NCBI GenBank assembly: GCA_016187025.1
Contig: JACPKM010000001.1
Coordinates: 1 to 64,000 of the forward strand
From: Candidatus Daviesbacteria bacterium
GTDB lineage: Bacteria; Patescibacteria; Microgenomatia; Daviesbacterales; UBA10151
DNA: 64,000 nucleotides
Direction: 5' to 3'
Below are positions 18,201-26,986 of the stretch, one piece after another (the first letter of the stretch is position 1; each line of letters opens with the position of its first letter). The position numbers were made by a program, and so were the translations under genes. The notes below the pieces were generated by a model. It did no database searches and was not told the DNA's origin. It saw only the letters and a list, made by a program, of their open reading frames with translations.

Positions 18201-19295
18201 CTACTTATAAATTAATCCTTCAGTTGAGGTTACAAAAGGTGCCAAGTTAATCTTTCTTCTTTGAGTATCTATGCTATCTACTAAAAAGTTAGTTTTTTCT
18301 CCTACCTCATAACTTGCCCCAGCTAGTCTTGAAGAAGGCAAAAAGCCTTCTATATCTTCGCCTAAATCAATTGTAATCCCTGCTGCATCTACACTTTTGA
18401 TAGTTCCTTTTACCACATCATCAGCTTGAAACTTTTCTGCAAGCTTTGTAAATGGATCCTGTTGCAGTTGTTTAATAGATAGATTTAATCTCCCAAGCTC
18501 TTCATCTTTACCAACTACTTTTGTTTGTACTTTTTGACCAACTTTGAACTTATCAGCTAAATTCTCTTCTCTTTCCCAGGAAACCTCTCCAATAAATACC
18601 AATCCTCCAACACTCTCTACATCTACAAACAGTCCAAATGGAAGAATATTTACTATCTCCCCAGAAACAGTATCCCCAATAGTAAACTTATTTAAGTTAT
18701 CCTTTTCTGACTGACTAACTAGCCCCTTTTGAGTAAGAATTAGTTTGTTGGTTTCTTCATCAACTTCAGACACGGTTACTCTTATTATTTGACCAGCTAA
18801 AGATTCTTCTTTACCAACTTTTTTAACAAGCTCAAAACCAACTTGTGAGTTTGGCAAAAAGCCCCTGACTTCATCTATTTCAACAATTAAACCACCTTTG
18901 TTAACCTCTAAGATTCTCCCTGCAAACTCTGTTTGAGAACCCCGGGCTGATTTAAATCTACTCCAATCAAGCATCCGTCCTTTGAACTTGCTCCTGGTTT
19001 TTAAAGAGGCTGCTTGAGATAAGGAGAGGCTGATTTGGCCTGAATCCCTACCAGTATCCACCACAAAAGCCTCAATACTATCACCTAATTTAATTGAATC
19101 CTGTTTTTCTTTGGGAAACTCCCGTAAAGATAAGCTACCCTCGTATTTACCACCTAAATCCAAAGTTAAATCCTGATCTGATTTAATAATTATTGTACCT
19201 TTAACTTGCTGACCACGAAAGATATGTTGAGAAGATTTCTGAGAAGCTAAAAGCTTCTCCATGATTGGGTTATTTGATACTATATTTTTGGCCAC
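18201..19295 (-). CDS. rpsA: Ribosomal protein S1, four S1 domains
   Basis: 364 residues with four S1/OB RNA-binding repeats: roughly 24-92, 110-180, 203-270 and 288-352. The third is the best match (FTIGDTVSGEIVNILPFGLF ... VGGLVFIGEVSW). Proteobacterial S1 has six repeats; four-repeat forms are usual in Firmicutes and Patescibacteria. S1 brings mRNA to the 30S subunit, which matters where genes lack clear ribosome-binding sites, as many here do. It lies just below the 5S terminator in the same direction as the rRNA genes but is separated from them by that terminator. Confidence 0.88.
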   Translation of the reverse strand: MAKNIVSNNPIMEKLLASQKSSQHIFRGQQVKGTIIIKSDQDLTLDLGGKYEGSLSLREFPKEKQDSIKLGDSIEAFVVDTGRDSGQISLSLSQAASLKTRSKFKGRMLDWSRFKSARGSQTEFAGRILEVNKGGLIVEIDEVRGFLPNSQVGFELVKKVGKEESLAGQIIRVTVSEVDEETNKLILTQKGLVSQSEKDNLNKFTIGDTVSGEIVNILPFGLFVDVESVGGLVFIGEVSWEREENLADKFKVGQKVQTKVVGKDEELGRLNLSIKQLQQDPFTKLAEKFQADDVVKGTIKSVDAAGITIDLGEDIEGFLPSSRLAGASYEVGEKTNFLVDSIDTQRRKINLAPFVTSTEGLIYK

Positions 19296-19349
19296 TTAAC
19301 ATATACCTGCTTTCTTTAAATTTCAGCCATTATACACCAATCACCTAAA

Positions 19350-19379
19350 AAGAAAAAGCTCTCCTTTAGGGAGAGCTTT
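19350..19379 (-). terminator. Intrinsic terminator of the 23S-5S unit
   Basis: The minus strand reads AAAGCTCTCCC, a TAAA-type loop, GGAGAGCTTT and then T-rich sequence. It lies 9 bases after the predicted 5S 3' end and closes the tRNA-Ala-23S-5S transcript. Confidence 0.85.
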
Positions 19380-19387
19380 GTTCAAAT

Positions 19388-19501
19388 CCGGCAGTGAGGT
19401 ATTTTCACGCACCCTTGCGAGTGTATTATCGTCCCCGCTGAGACGTTTGACGACTGAGTTCGGTATGGGATCAGGTCGAACCGTCTCGCTCAAACCACCG
19501 A
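19388..19501 (-). rRNA. rrf: 5S ribosomal RNA
   Basis: On the minus strand the ends pair as CGGTGGT with ACTGCCG (plus 19494-19500 and 19389-19395). The conserved core CCGAACTCAG and GGGGACGAT-type helices lie between. The length of about 114 nt is normal. It follows 23S and precedes a terminator. Confidence 0.93.
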
Positions 19502-19570
19502 GAGCTATAGTATACAGTATATAGTAAGGAGTATCAAGTAGCTGAAAAGTCCAAACACTTTTGTACTCTA

Positions 19571-19585
19571 AAATGTGAATACGGA
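19571..19585 (-). other. 23S processing stem, downstream arm
   Basis: AAATGTGAATACGGA here is exactly complementary, over 15 bases, to 24754-24768 upstream of the 23S 5' end. The pair flanks the whole 23S gene as expected for an RNase III precursor stem. Confidence 0.75.
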
Positions 19586-19943
19586 TATATAAGAAGACAA
19601 ATCTTTCTGCCAAAAAATCTCAACTACAACCATTAGTAAAGGTAAGCTAAATACATTACTGTACTTACACTGCCTCCCTATCAATCCTTCGAGTCGTGCT
19701 TACGCACTTCCTTCAGGATTCCCTCACGGGACCTGGTAGTCTTCCAGGGGTTTCAAAGATACCTCATCTTAGGGCTCGCTTCGTGCTTAGATGCTTTCAG
19801 CACTTATCGTAATAGCAACGTAGCTACCCTGCGCTGCCCGTCCATTGGACGAACAACAGGCACACTAGAGGTTGCCTCGTCTCGGTCCTCTCGTACTAGA
19901 GACCACTCCCTTCAAGTATCCAAACGCCCATGCTGGATAGAGT

Positions 19944-19983
<40 letters not shown>

Positions 19984-20051
19984 GTTTTAACTGGCGAACA
20001 GCCAGACCCTTCCCACCTACTTCAGCGGGAGGATACGATGAGCCGACATCG

Positions 20052-20896
20052 TAGCTACTATAGGATATGATCCAATAGCATTTCTTACAATTACTCGTAA
20101 GCTTAGACTATACCTTCATCCTCTTATCCTTGAGGAGTCAGCGTTTTAGCTTTCCATTTTAAAGAAAGCTCCGTCCCGATTAAATCGGGACAAGTCGTTA
20201 CGGGGTCATAACAGAAGGAAACTTGTACCTAAATTCTTTTAGTACAAATGGTTCAACTAATTGAATAAATCTTTTAGCACTTTTAGATCGAATTCTAATT
20301 CTGTAATAGGTTTTATCCTTATTAATAGTCGATTCAATCCTAAATTGCTTTTTTAAAAGATCAATTAGTTGTAATTGCTCATTAAAAATAAATTGCTGGG
20401 TGTTTAGATAAATAGATGAATAACTTTTAGAGCCATCGTCCATAAACCAAACTGCCAAGCTGAGTGGACTAAGTGTTAAATTAGATGGTATTATCTTTCT
20501 CCCGTTTTTGTAAAACAAATTGTAAAACGGAGTAAGTACAGGTAATTTTTGAGTAGCAAATCTGTATGCTTCTCTATTACCATTTCCTTTTCTCCATTTT
20601 GGAGAAGTTATTACCAAACTACTCAACTTGCTAAATATCCAATCAACCAGTACTTTTTGACTAAAAGCGTGGTTAATTTCTAAATGAGCATTTTTCTTTA
20701 TTCTCATTGTACCATCTCCTAAGAGAGTTCCAATAAGAATGGACTTTTGTTCTTCTGTCAGACTTCCCACGGTATTGTCCATTGAATTCAGCATAACCCG
20801 AAGGTTAGCCGAAAGTCAACTAGGAGTTCACCGTTATGAGCTGAAACTAAATTAAACAGACTAATGGAATTACTTCCACCACACCCCGATGTGTTG
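20052..20896 (-). other. Group I intron in 23S at about E. coli 2500, LAGLIDADG-bearing
   Basis: The boundary is fixed by pairing. The 5' exon end CACCU pairs with GGGGUG near the intron start, with U-G at the splice site (P1). The intron sequence ACAUCG pairs with the 3' exon start CGAUGU (P10). A core element AAGGTATAGTC (P7 side) lies at the 3' part and CCCCGTAACGACTTG upstream of it. Length 845 bp. With this boundary the last intron base is A, not the usual G. Confidence 0.8.
20198..20794 (-). CDS. LAGLIDADG homing endonuclease in the 23S-2500 intron
   Basis: 198 residues. Two LAGLIDADG-type helices are visible: ILIGTLLGDGTM (about 19-30) and LAVWFMDDGSKS (about 110-121). Each has the acidic residue needed for metal binding. 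This pattern and length fit monomeric endonucleases of the LAGLIDADG_2 type. The enzyme is expected to cut the intronless 23S site in the peptidyl-transferase ring and so spread the intron. The start may be M1 or M5 (20782). Codons 6-11 (NTVGS) are encoded by a sequence that I read as part of the ribozyme core, so start and ribozyme overlap. Lys-rich and AT-rich compared with neighbours. Confidence 0.85.
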   Translation of the reverse strand: MLNSMDNTVGSLTEEQKSILIGTLLGDGTMRIKKNAHLEINHAFSQKVLVDWIFSKLSSLVITSPKWRKGNGNREAYRFATQKLPVLTPFYNLFYKNGRKIIPSNLTLSPLSLAVWFMDDGSKSYSSIYLNTQQFIFNEQLQLIDLLKKQFRIESTINKDKTYYRIRIRSKSAKRFIQLVEPFVLKEFRYKFPSVMTP

Positions 20897-20939
20897 AGGT
20901 GCCGAACCTTGCCGTCCTTGTGGACTGTAGGGCAAGACT

Positions 20940-20972
<33 letters not shown>

Positions 20973-21136
20973 AAGCTCACTCGCTACCACTAGCCAAGTG
21001 AGGATCACTAAGACCTGCTTTCGCACCTGCTCGAGCTGTTTCTCTTGCAGTCAAGCACACTTTATACCTTTACGCTTAAATGCGCGGTTTCCATTCGCGC
21101 TAAGTGTACCTTTGTACCCCTCCGTTACTTTTTTGG

Positions 21137-21686
21137 CAAATTTGTTAACTTTTAAGTGGAAGTTTGTAATGGAAATATTGCAGGATTTTATCTTTCAATA
21201 AATCATTTAGTATAACAGCACTTTTAGCTGAAATATAAATCTGCAATCCATCTTTCTGCGTTCTAATACTTGAGTATTCTTGAACGCACTTTTTAACTTT
21301 CCGTCAAAGTTCTAGGTCATTTCTGCCTAGATCTCTACATCGCTGCAAAGTTCAGACTATATCATGATCCAATTTTCATTGGATCCCAACGTATAGTCGT
21401 TGAGGATTCATCGACTTTTCGATGTTTCCTGCTGATTGACTGCACCGAATACATTTTTAGTTGAGATTTTGATATTAATTCAGTATTACCCGAATCTTAC
21501 CCAAATGTCAATCCTTCGATTTCTCTCAGGATCTCTGCTTCGTTTCTCAGGTCGAAGTATCAACTAGTATCGGATTCTCAGTTGTTCCAGCATATAGTTG
21601 GTTTAATTTATTACGCGGTCACTCATTGCAAGTTACCTCACAATGCCCCCAAAAGATTCGAACAGAGTGTAAGAATCATCTACTTA
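21137..21686 (-). other. Group I intron in 23S at about E. coli 2262, without a gene
   Basis: 550 bp. The core element CCTCAACGACTATACG (RNA sense, near 21400-21416) and GATATAGTC (near 21354-21363) are the classic conserved R and S boxes. P1 forms between exon CCCCU and intron GGGGG with U-G at the cut. The intron ends in G and the joined exons read GGTCCCCT-CCAAAAAAG. No open frame of length is inside, so it must rely on other means to move. Confidence 0.82.
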
Positions 21687-21836
21687 AGGGGACCGCCCCA
21701 GTCAAACTGCCCGCCAGACCTTGTCCCAAGTCCTGTTTTTATAAGGATCTTGGTTAGACCTAAGTTCAAAAAAGAGAGGTGTTTCATTGTCGCCAAAGCT
21801 CCCTCCTACACTACACAATTTTAAACTTAAATCAAG

Positions 21837-21874
<38 letters not shown>

Positions 21875-21994
21875 AAGCATGGGAAGGCCGCATCTTCACA
21901 GCCATTGCAATTTCGCCGGGTCTATCCTCAAGACAGTCACTAAGTCGTTCTACCTTTCGTGCGGGTCTGAACTCACCAGACAAGGAATTTCGCT

Positions 21995-22649
21995 TATTTT
22001 CGTTATCACTAGGCTCCTTAACCTAGCTCCTATATGTCGCCACATAGATCGAACCATATCTTTCCATCAGATGACGGATTCTGCGTATGGTCTCTGAGGA
22101 TTCTTAAGATTTCTTATTTTCTCTAAACCTTCTGGTGTAAGATGAATATTTTTTAATTTCATCTTTACTACTTTACAAAAAACATTAAAATCGTTTTTCT
22201 TGTAAGTAATAAGTTGATTTGCCTTAAAGAAAGGAATTATTTTTTCAGATAAATCTTTTGTAGATCGAACACAATAGCGGTAAATATTTTCTTTATGGTT
22301 ATCATATCGTCTATTTACATAGATCGCTCCGCATCCAAAAAAGTCTTTGATTACTTGTAAAGAATCTAGACTCTTTTGCCCTTGCGTAACCACAAATTCA
22401 GGTAATACCTGAAACCCGCTTTTTGTTGTTCTATTTCTAAAAATAGATATCGAAAAGCATCCTTCTCCATCAACAAAACCAACTATCCAGTTTGAAATCT
22501 TAAGTCTTTCCTGCTGATCGTCTGCACTAGGTGCTTTATGACTTGGCATAACTATGTGTAGTTAATACCATAGTAGCACTAGATTCTCAGATTTTCCAGC
22601 ATATAGCAGAATTTTAAAACACATTGGCACTTCCTAAGGCAGCGATATT
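21995..22649 (-). other. Group I intron in 23S at about E. coli 1931, LAGLIDADG-bearing
   Basis: 655 bp. P1 pairs exon CCUAUGGU with intron GCCUUAGG (one U-U mismatch, U-G at the splice site). P10 pairs intron UCGCU with 3' exon AGCGA. Core boxes CCTCAGAGACCATACG and GGAAAGATATGGTTC are visible, with P7 strands ACCAT/ATGGT. With these boundaries the last intron base is A. Confidence 0.8.
22067..22549 (-). CDS. LAGLIDADG homing endonuclease in the 23S-1931 intron
   Basis: 160 residues with one LAGLIDADG helix, NWIVGFVDGEGCF (about residues 20-32), so it should act as a homodimer, like I-CreI-type enzymes. A typical continuation (FVVTQGQKSLDSLQVIKDFF, then CGAIYVNRR) gives the DNA-binding saddle strands. 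It is expected to cut intronless 23S genes in the helix 69-71 region. The reading frame starts inside the intron's 5' half and ends just before the core P7 strand, so ribozyme and gene are interleaved. Standard length for the family and apparently intact. Confidence 0.88.
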   Translation of the reverse strand: MPSHKAPSADDQQERLKISNWIVGFVDGEGCFSISIFRNRTTKSGFQVLPEFVVTQGQKSLDSLQVIKDFFGCGAIYVNRRYDNHKENIYRYCVRSTKDLSEKIIPFFKANQLITYKKNDFNVFCKVVKMKLKNIHLTPEGLEKIRNLKNPQRPYAESVI

Positions 22650-24177
22650 ACCATAGGACCCTTATAGTTAAGGCCGCCGTTCACCAGGACTTATACCACA
22701 TCCTCATCTAAATCTTGCGACTTAAAGTCAAATGCAGAATTAATCTACTGGCACTGGGCAGGTGTCAACCCCTATACATCTTCTTTCGAATTAGCAGGGA
22801 TCTGTGTTTTTGTTAAACAGTCGCTCAGTGTCGTTTGCTGCGGGCCGGGCTTGCGCCTGGCCAGGACATCTCGAAAACTTACGTCCAGCTGTTTTGCCGA
22901 GTTCCTTAAGGATAGTTCTCCCGATCGCCTTTGTATACTCAACTCGCCCACCTGTGTCGGTTTAGGTACGGCTGAAACTATTCTCCTTCACGAGTCTTTT
23001 CTCGGAAACAGAAAGTGATTGACTTACGCTATCATAGCTTGTATTTTGGACCATGTACCAAAAGCGCGCAAGCGCGCATGGTACGTGGTTGTAGAAGCGG
23101 ATTTTCCTACCTCCACTAACTTGCTATTTAGACCAAGATATACTTGATTCAATTCTTCCCACTTCGTTCACCCTTAAAGGCTTCCGATATTGCGCTCCTT
23201 GCGGAGCATACATCGAAACTTGTCAGAATAACCTCAATACAGGAATTTTAACCTGTTGTCCATCGACTACGCCATTTGGCCTCATCTTAGGGCCGATTAA
23301 CTCCACGCCGATTAACGTTGCATGGAAAACCTTGGGCTTTCGGCGCTCCAATTTCTCATTGGAGTCTCGCTACTCATACCGGCATTCTCACTTCCAAACA
23401 CTCCACCAAACCTTACAATTTAGCTTCATAGTATTTGGAACGCTCCCCTACCACGCCACATTCATGTAACTGAACGTGGCATCCAAAGCTTCGGTAGTAA
23501 GTTTTAGCCCCGGTAAATTGTCGGCGCGAAAATCCATATTAGACCAGTGAGCTGTTACGCTATCTTTAAAAGGTGGCTGCTTCTAAGCCAACTTCCTGGC
23601 TGTCTAAGGATTCTCACATCCTTTTACACTTAACTTACATTTAGGGACCTTAGCTGTTGATCTGGGATGTTTCCCTCGAGCCCGCTCCGCTTAGCCGGAT
23701 CGGACTGACTCCTCAAGAATAGTCAAAGTATTCGGAGTTTGGTTGAACCTACGGTCTTGCGACCATAGAATCCATCCAGTGCTCTACCCCTTTGACACTA
23801 CCTTGAAGGCTATACCTCAATATATTTCGGGGAGAACCAGCTATCTCCGAGTTCGTTAGGCATATCACCCCTAACCACACTTCATCCCAAGCAATTGATC
23901 TTGCAACGGGTTCGGGCCTCCATCCCGCTTTCGCGGGACTTCACCCTGAGCATGGTTAGCTCACTCGGTTTCGGGTCTACCACAATCACCTATCGCGCAC
24001 TTCGCGCTCGCTTTCACTACGCCTACCTAAGAAATACTTAGTTAGACTTGATGATTGGGATAACTCACCGGTTCATTCTTCAATAGGCACGCGGTCAGGA
24101 CGTACCAGATGGTACATCCCTCCCACTGCTTGTCAGCATACGGTTTCAGGTACTATTTCACTGAGCGTTTCGCTCTT

Positions 24178-24217
<40 letters not shown>

Positions 24218-24753
24218 CGAAAGTATATTTAGCCTTAGGAGATTGGTCCTCCTAGATTCACTCAGGATTACACGTGTCCTGAGTTACTTGGGAAATCACC
24301 CGCGGTAGTTCGGATTTCGCTTACGGGGCTATCACCCTCTTTGGCAAATCTTTCCATATCTTTCTTCTATCCTTGCTACTCACTACTGGTGTCCCGCATA
24401 TCCAATTCCTTGCGGAACTGGTTTAGGCTGTTCCCATTTCGCTCGCCGCTACTTAGGGAATCGCTAATTGCTTTCTTTTCCTGCGCCTACTTAGATGTTT
24501 CAGTTCAGCGCGTACCCTTCTTTTACCTATGAATTCAGTAAAAGATCTGTCATAAAGACAGGAGTTATCTCATTCGGAGATCTCTGGATCACAGCTTCTT
24601 GGCAGCTCCCCAGAGCTTATCGCAACCATGTACGTCCTTCATCGGTACTTTCGACCTAGGCATCCACCGTATGCATTAATGTTGAGTAATTTTTGGCATC
24701 AAATTAGCAAAGCTTTAAAAGCCTCGCTGTTAAAAATTTGACCTTCCATTTTT

Positions 24754-24768
24754 TCCGTATTCACATTT
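24754..24768 (-). other. 23S processing stem, upstream arm
   Basis: Perfect 15-base complement of 19571-19585. It lies between tRNA-Ala(UGC) and the 23S 5' end, so the tRNA is outside the stem. Confidence 0.75.
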
Positions 24769-24928
24769 CAAAGTGCAAATTGTTTTTGGGCGATCCTGGA
24801 CCGCCACCATCTGTTATTTAGTCTTTCTGCCAGATCGCCCATCACGAACATTAGCTCGGAATGGACTTTTTGGTAGTTTGTCTAAATATCAGACAACGGT
24901 TGTCCAAAAATGTCCAAGTGTTTATGGG

Positions 24929-25000
24929 TGGACCGACGGGGATTCGAACCCCGGACCCCCTCATTGCAAATGAGGTGCTCTACCACTGAGCCATCGGCCC
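24929..25000 (-). tRNA. tRNA-Ala (anticodon TGC)
   Basis: Minus-strand cloverleaf with acceptor GGGCCGA/TCGGTCC, discriminator A, anticodon loop TTTGCAA (TGC) and the G3-U70 pair. CCA is not encoded. This is the tRNA normally found in the 16S-23S spacer; here it leads the 23S-5S unit alone. Confidence 0.95.
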
Positions 25001-25148
25001 TAATCCACTATCGAGTCCAAAACCAAAATATTAAATTGTAAAAAAGTGAGGGATGCAACGTCTCTCAATCTCTGGTTCCTCCAGAGATGAAGGACCAGAA
25101 TTTAGTTTGTGGCGTTGTTTCTCAGCATATTTTCAAACACTGTAGGAA

Positions 25149-25178
25149 AGTTTACCAAATTTTTAACCTTTTTGTCAA
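25149..25178 (-). promoter_or_regulatory. Promoter of tRNA-Ala-23S-5S
   Basis: Minus strand: TTGACA (25173-25178), 18 bases, TAAACT (25149-25154). It lies between gap and tRNA-Ala, giving a leader of about 140 nt. It shows that 23S is transcribed independently of 16S. Confidence 0.7.
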
Positions 25179-25205
25179 ATACTTACAAAGTAAAGAAGGA
25201 GCAGA

Positions 25206-26222
25206 TCAAGACCCTATCTTAATCACCTGTTCAATTAGGCGGTTACTATAACCCCATTCATTGTCATACCAGGCAAAAATCTTTAGCAAGTCCCCATCCA
25301 CCATCTGAGTCAAAGGCAGATCAATCACCGAAGACTCGCTTCTGCCAATAATATCAGAAGAAACCAAAGGCTCTTCACTCCAAGCCACGATTCCTCGCCA
25401 ACGCTCGTCATCGCAAGCTTCCTTTATGGCTTGATTTACTTCCTCAACTGTAGTTTTTTTCTTTAAAACCAAAGTAATATCAGATATTGATCCAGTAATC
25501 ACAGGTACCCTTAAAGCACGTCCGTCAAATAAGCCTTTAAGTTGTGGGATAACCTCCGTTGTAGCAACAGCAGCGCCTGTGGTGGTGGGAATAATGTTTA
25601 CATAAGCTGCTCTGGCACGTCTTAAGTCCTTGGCCTTTCCTCCCGGAGGCGGACCGTCTACCAGGTTTTGTTCAGCGGTGACCCCATGAACTGTGGTCAT
25701 AACAGCCTTCACAACACCAAATTTTTGATCAATGATTGCCACAACCGGAGCAATACAGTTGGTGGTACATGAGGCATTATTAACAAGCCGTTCATCTCTA
25801 TAGTCTCTATCATTTACCCCAATTACAAAAGTTTCAACTCCTCCTCCTTTTGCAGGAGCTGATAAAACCACTTTTTTGGCACCAGCAGCCAGGTGCTGCT
25901 TCATCCCCTCTTCATCTGTAAACCGACCAGTTGATTCAATAACAACATCTATATTTAGTTCCCCCCAGGGTAATTTGGTAGGTTCTTTTTCAGTCAAAAC
26001 TGGGTATTTTTTATTATCTACAATGATATTTTTGTCATCAAAAGAAACCTCTTTACTCCAGATTCCATAAGCAGAATCATATTTTAGAAGATGAGCGAGA
26101 ACTTCCGGGGATGTTAGATCATTTAAAGCAACTATTTCCAAAGCATCAGTATGCTTTTCCAAAGCCACCTTAAAAGCATTCCTCCCAATCCTGCCAAAAC
26201 CATTAATGGCAACCTTAAGCAT
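25206..26222 (-). CDS. gap: Glyceraldehyde-3-phosphate dehydrogenase
   Basis: 338 residues, normal length. The NAD-binding start INGFGRIGR, the catalytic motif NASCTTNC and the C-terminal WYDNEWGYSNR are intact. It makes 1,3-bisphosphoglycerate from glyceraldehyde 3-phosphate in glycolysis. The start overlaps the end of the upstream PIN toxin gene by 8 bases, so its translation is probably coupled to the toxin-antitoxin operon. pgk lies 3.7 kb upstream on the same strand. Confidence 0.97.
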   Translation of the reverse strand: MLKVAINGFGRIGRNAFKVALEKHTDALEIVALNDLTSPEVLAHLLKYDSAYGIWSKEVSFDDKNIIVDNKKYPVLTEKEPTKLPWGELNIDVVIESTGRFTDEEGMKQHLAAGAKKVVLSAPAKGGGVETFVIGVNDRDYRDERLVNNASCTTNCIAPVVAIIDQKFGVVKAVMTTVHGVTAEQNLVDGPPPGGKAKDLRRARAAYVNIIPTTTGAAVATTEVIPQLKGLFDGRALRVPVITGSISDITLVLKKKTTVEEVNQAIKEACDDERWRGIVAWSEEPLVSSDIIGRSESSVIDLPLTQMVDGDLLKIFAWYDNEWGYSNRLIEQVIKIGS

Positions 26223-26643
26223 GATTTAATACCTCCGCAGGCTCTTTTCGTTTCATGTTCAATTTATCAAAATCTTTATCATAAGAAATAATGGTCCATT
26301 CTTTCTCGTAAAGCGGCCTAATTGAAGCCAAAACAGCATCGATATACTTTATATTATAATCTTCGTAAAGCGATAGTGCTAAAACAGGATTAAAACTATC
26401 AATTAACCTTAAACCCCGAAGATTAATGATACTTCTTAAGGCTTTGACAACATCAGTTTTGGAAAATCCATAATATGCGGAAAGAGTCCAGGCTATCTCA
26501 GCCAGGACTAGATTTGATGTAACTCCCTTAATTTTATTAAGTTTGATTGCTGCCAGCGTCTGGCAACAATCTTCAAATATTTTTTCGTCCTCTTTAACAA
26601 GTGTACGAAGAAAAATATCAGTATCTATAAAATATTTAACCAT
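26215..26643 (-). CDS. PIN-domain toxin (VapC-like ribonuclease)
   Basis: 142 residues. The opening YFIDTDIFLR gives the first PIN Asp, VLAEIAWTL the conserved Glu, YIDAVLASI the third acidic site and IISYDKDFDKL the last Asp. This is the complete catalytic set of VapC-type RNases. It overlaps the AbrB-type antitoxin by one base (TAATG) and gap by 8 bases, so all three share one transcript. The toxin likely cuts RNA when the antitoxin is lost. It could also be a domesticated regulator, given its fusion to a core metabolic gene. Confidence 0.88.
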   Translation of the reverse strand: MVKYFIDTDIFLRTLVKEDEKIFEDCCQTLAAIKLNKIKGVTSNLVLAEIAWTLSAYYGFSKTDVVKALRSIINLRGLRLIDSFNPVLALSLYEDYNIKYIDAVLASIRPLYEKEWTIISYDKDFDKLNMKRKEPAEVLNHA

Positions 26644-26876
26644 TAAATTCTACTATAAGTTTTATCCATCAGGTGGCGGGCTTCCAGAACAGGCTTTTTC
26701 TTCTTTGGTTTAAACTGGCCGGCTATATCTAAAACATCGTAGGTTGGAGTCACTCTGATGGAGTTCCCCATTATCTCGATATAAACCTTGCTGTAGGTAG
26801 CAAGCCCTACTTTCTCTCTTAATTTTTTAGGGATAGTCACCTGGCCTTTTTGGGTAATGGAAGTAACAATTTGCAT
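26643..26876 (-). CDS. AbrB/MazE-type antitoxin
   Basis: 77 residues. The N-terminal SpoVT-AbrB swapped-hairpin DNA-binding domain is clear (ITQKGQVTIPKKLREKVGL). The C-terminal 30 residues (KPKKKKPVLEARHLMDKTYS) would bind the PIN toxin. It is the first gene of the antitoxin-PIN-gap operon and lies just below a perfect 18-bp palindrome that is the likely autoregulatory operator. Confidence 0.88.
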   Translation of the reverse strand: MQIVTSITQKGQVTIPKKLREKVGLATYSKVYIEIMGNSIRVTPTYDVLDIAGQFKPKKKKPVLEARHLMDKTYSRI

Positions 26877-26915
26877 GATTTCCTTACGTTTTTTGAAAGA
26901 AAAGGAAAGATTTTC

Positions 26916-26933
26916 TTACTTTTATAAAAGTAA
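26916..26933. promoter_or_regulatory. Palindromic operator of the toxin-antitoxin-gap operon
   Basis: TTACTTTTATAAAAGTAA is a perfect 18-bp palindrome 40 bases upstream of the antitoxin start. An AbrB-type dimer would be expected to bind here and repress the operon. Confidence 0.6.
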
Positions 26934-26986
26934 TACTACTATATATTCCTTACTTTGTCAATATTAATTAGATATGGAAATTGAAA

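Noticed and set aside
23051..23088. Fourth intron in 23S
   Set aside because: The long GC-rich hairpin has no group I core and the flanks are continuous rRNA; it is an expansion helix.
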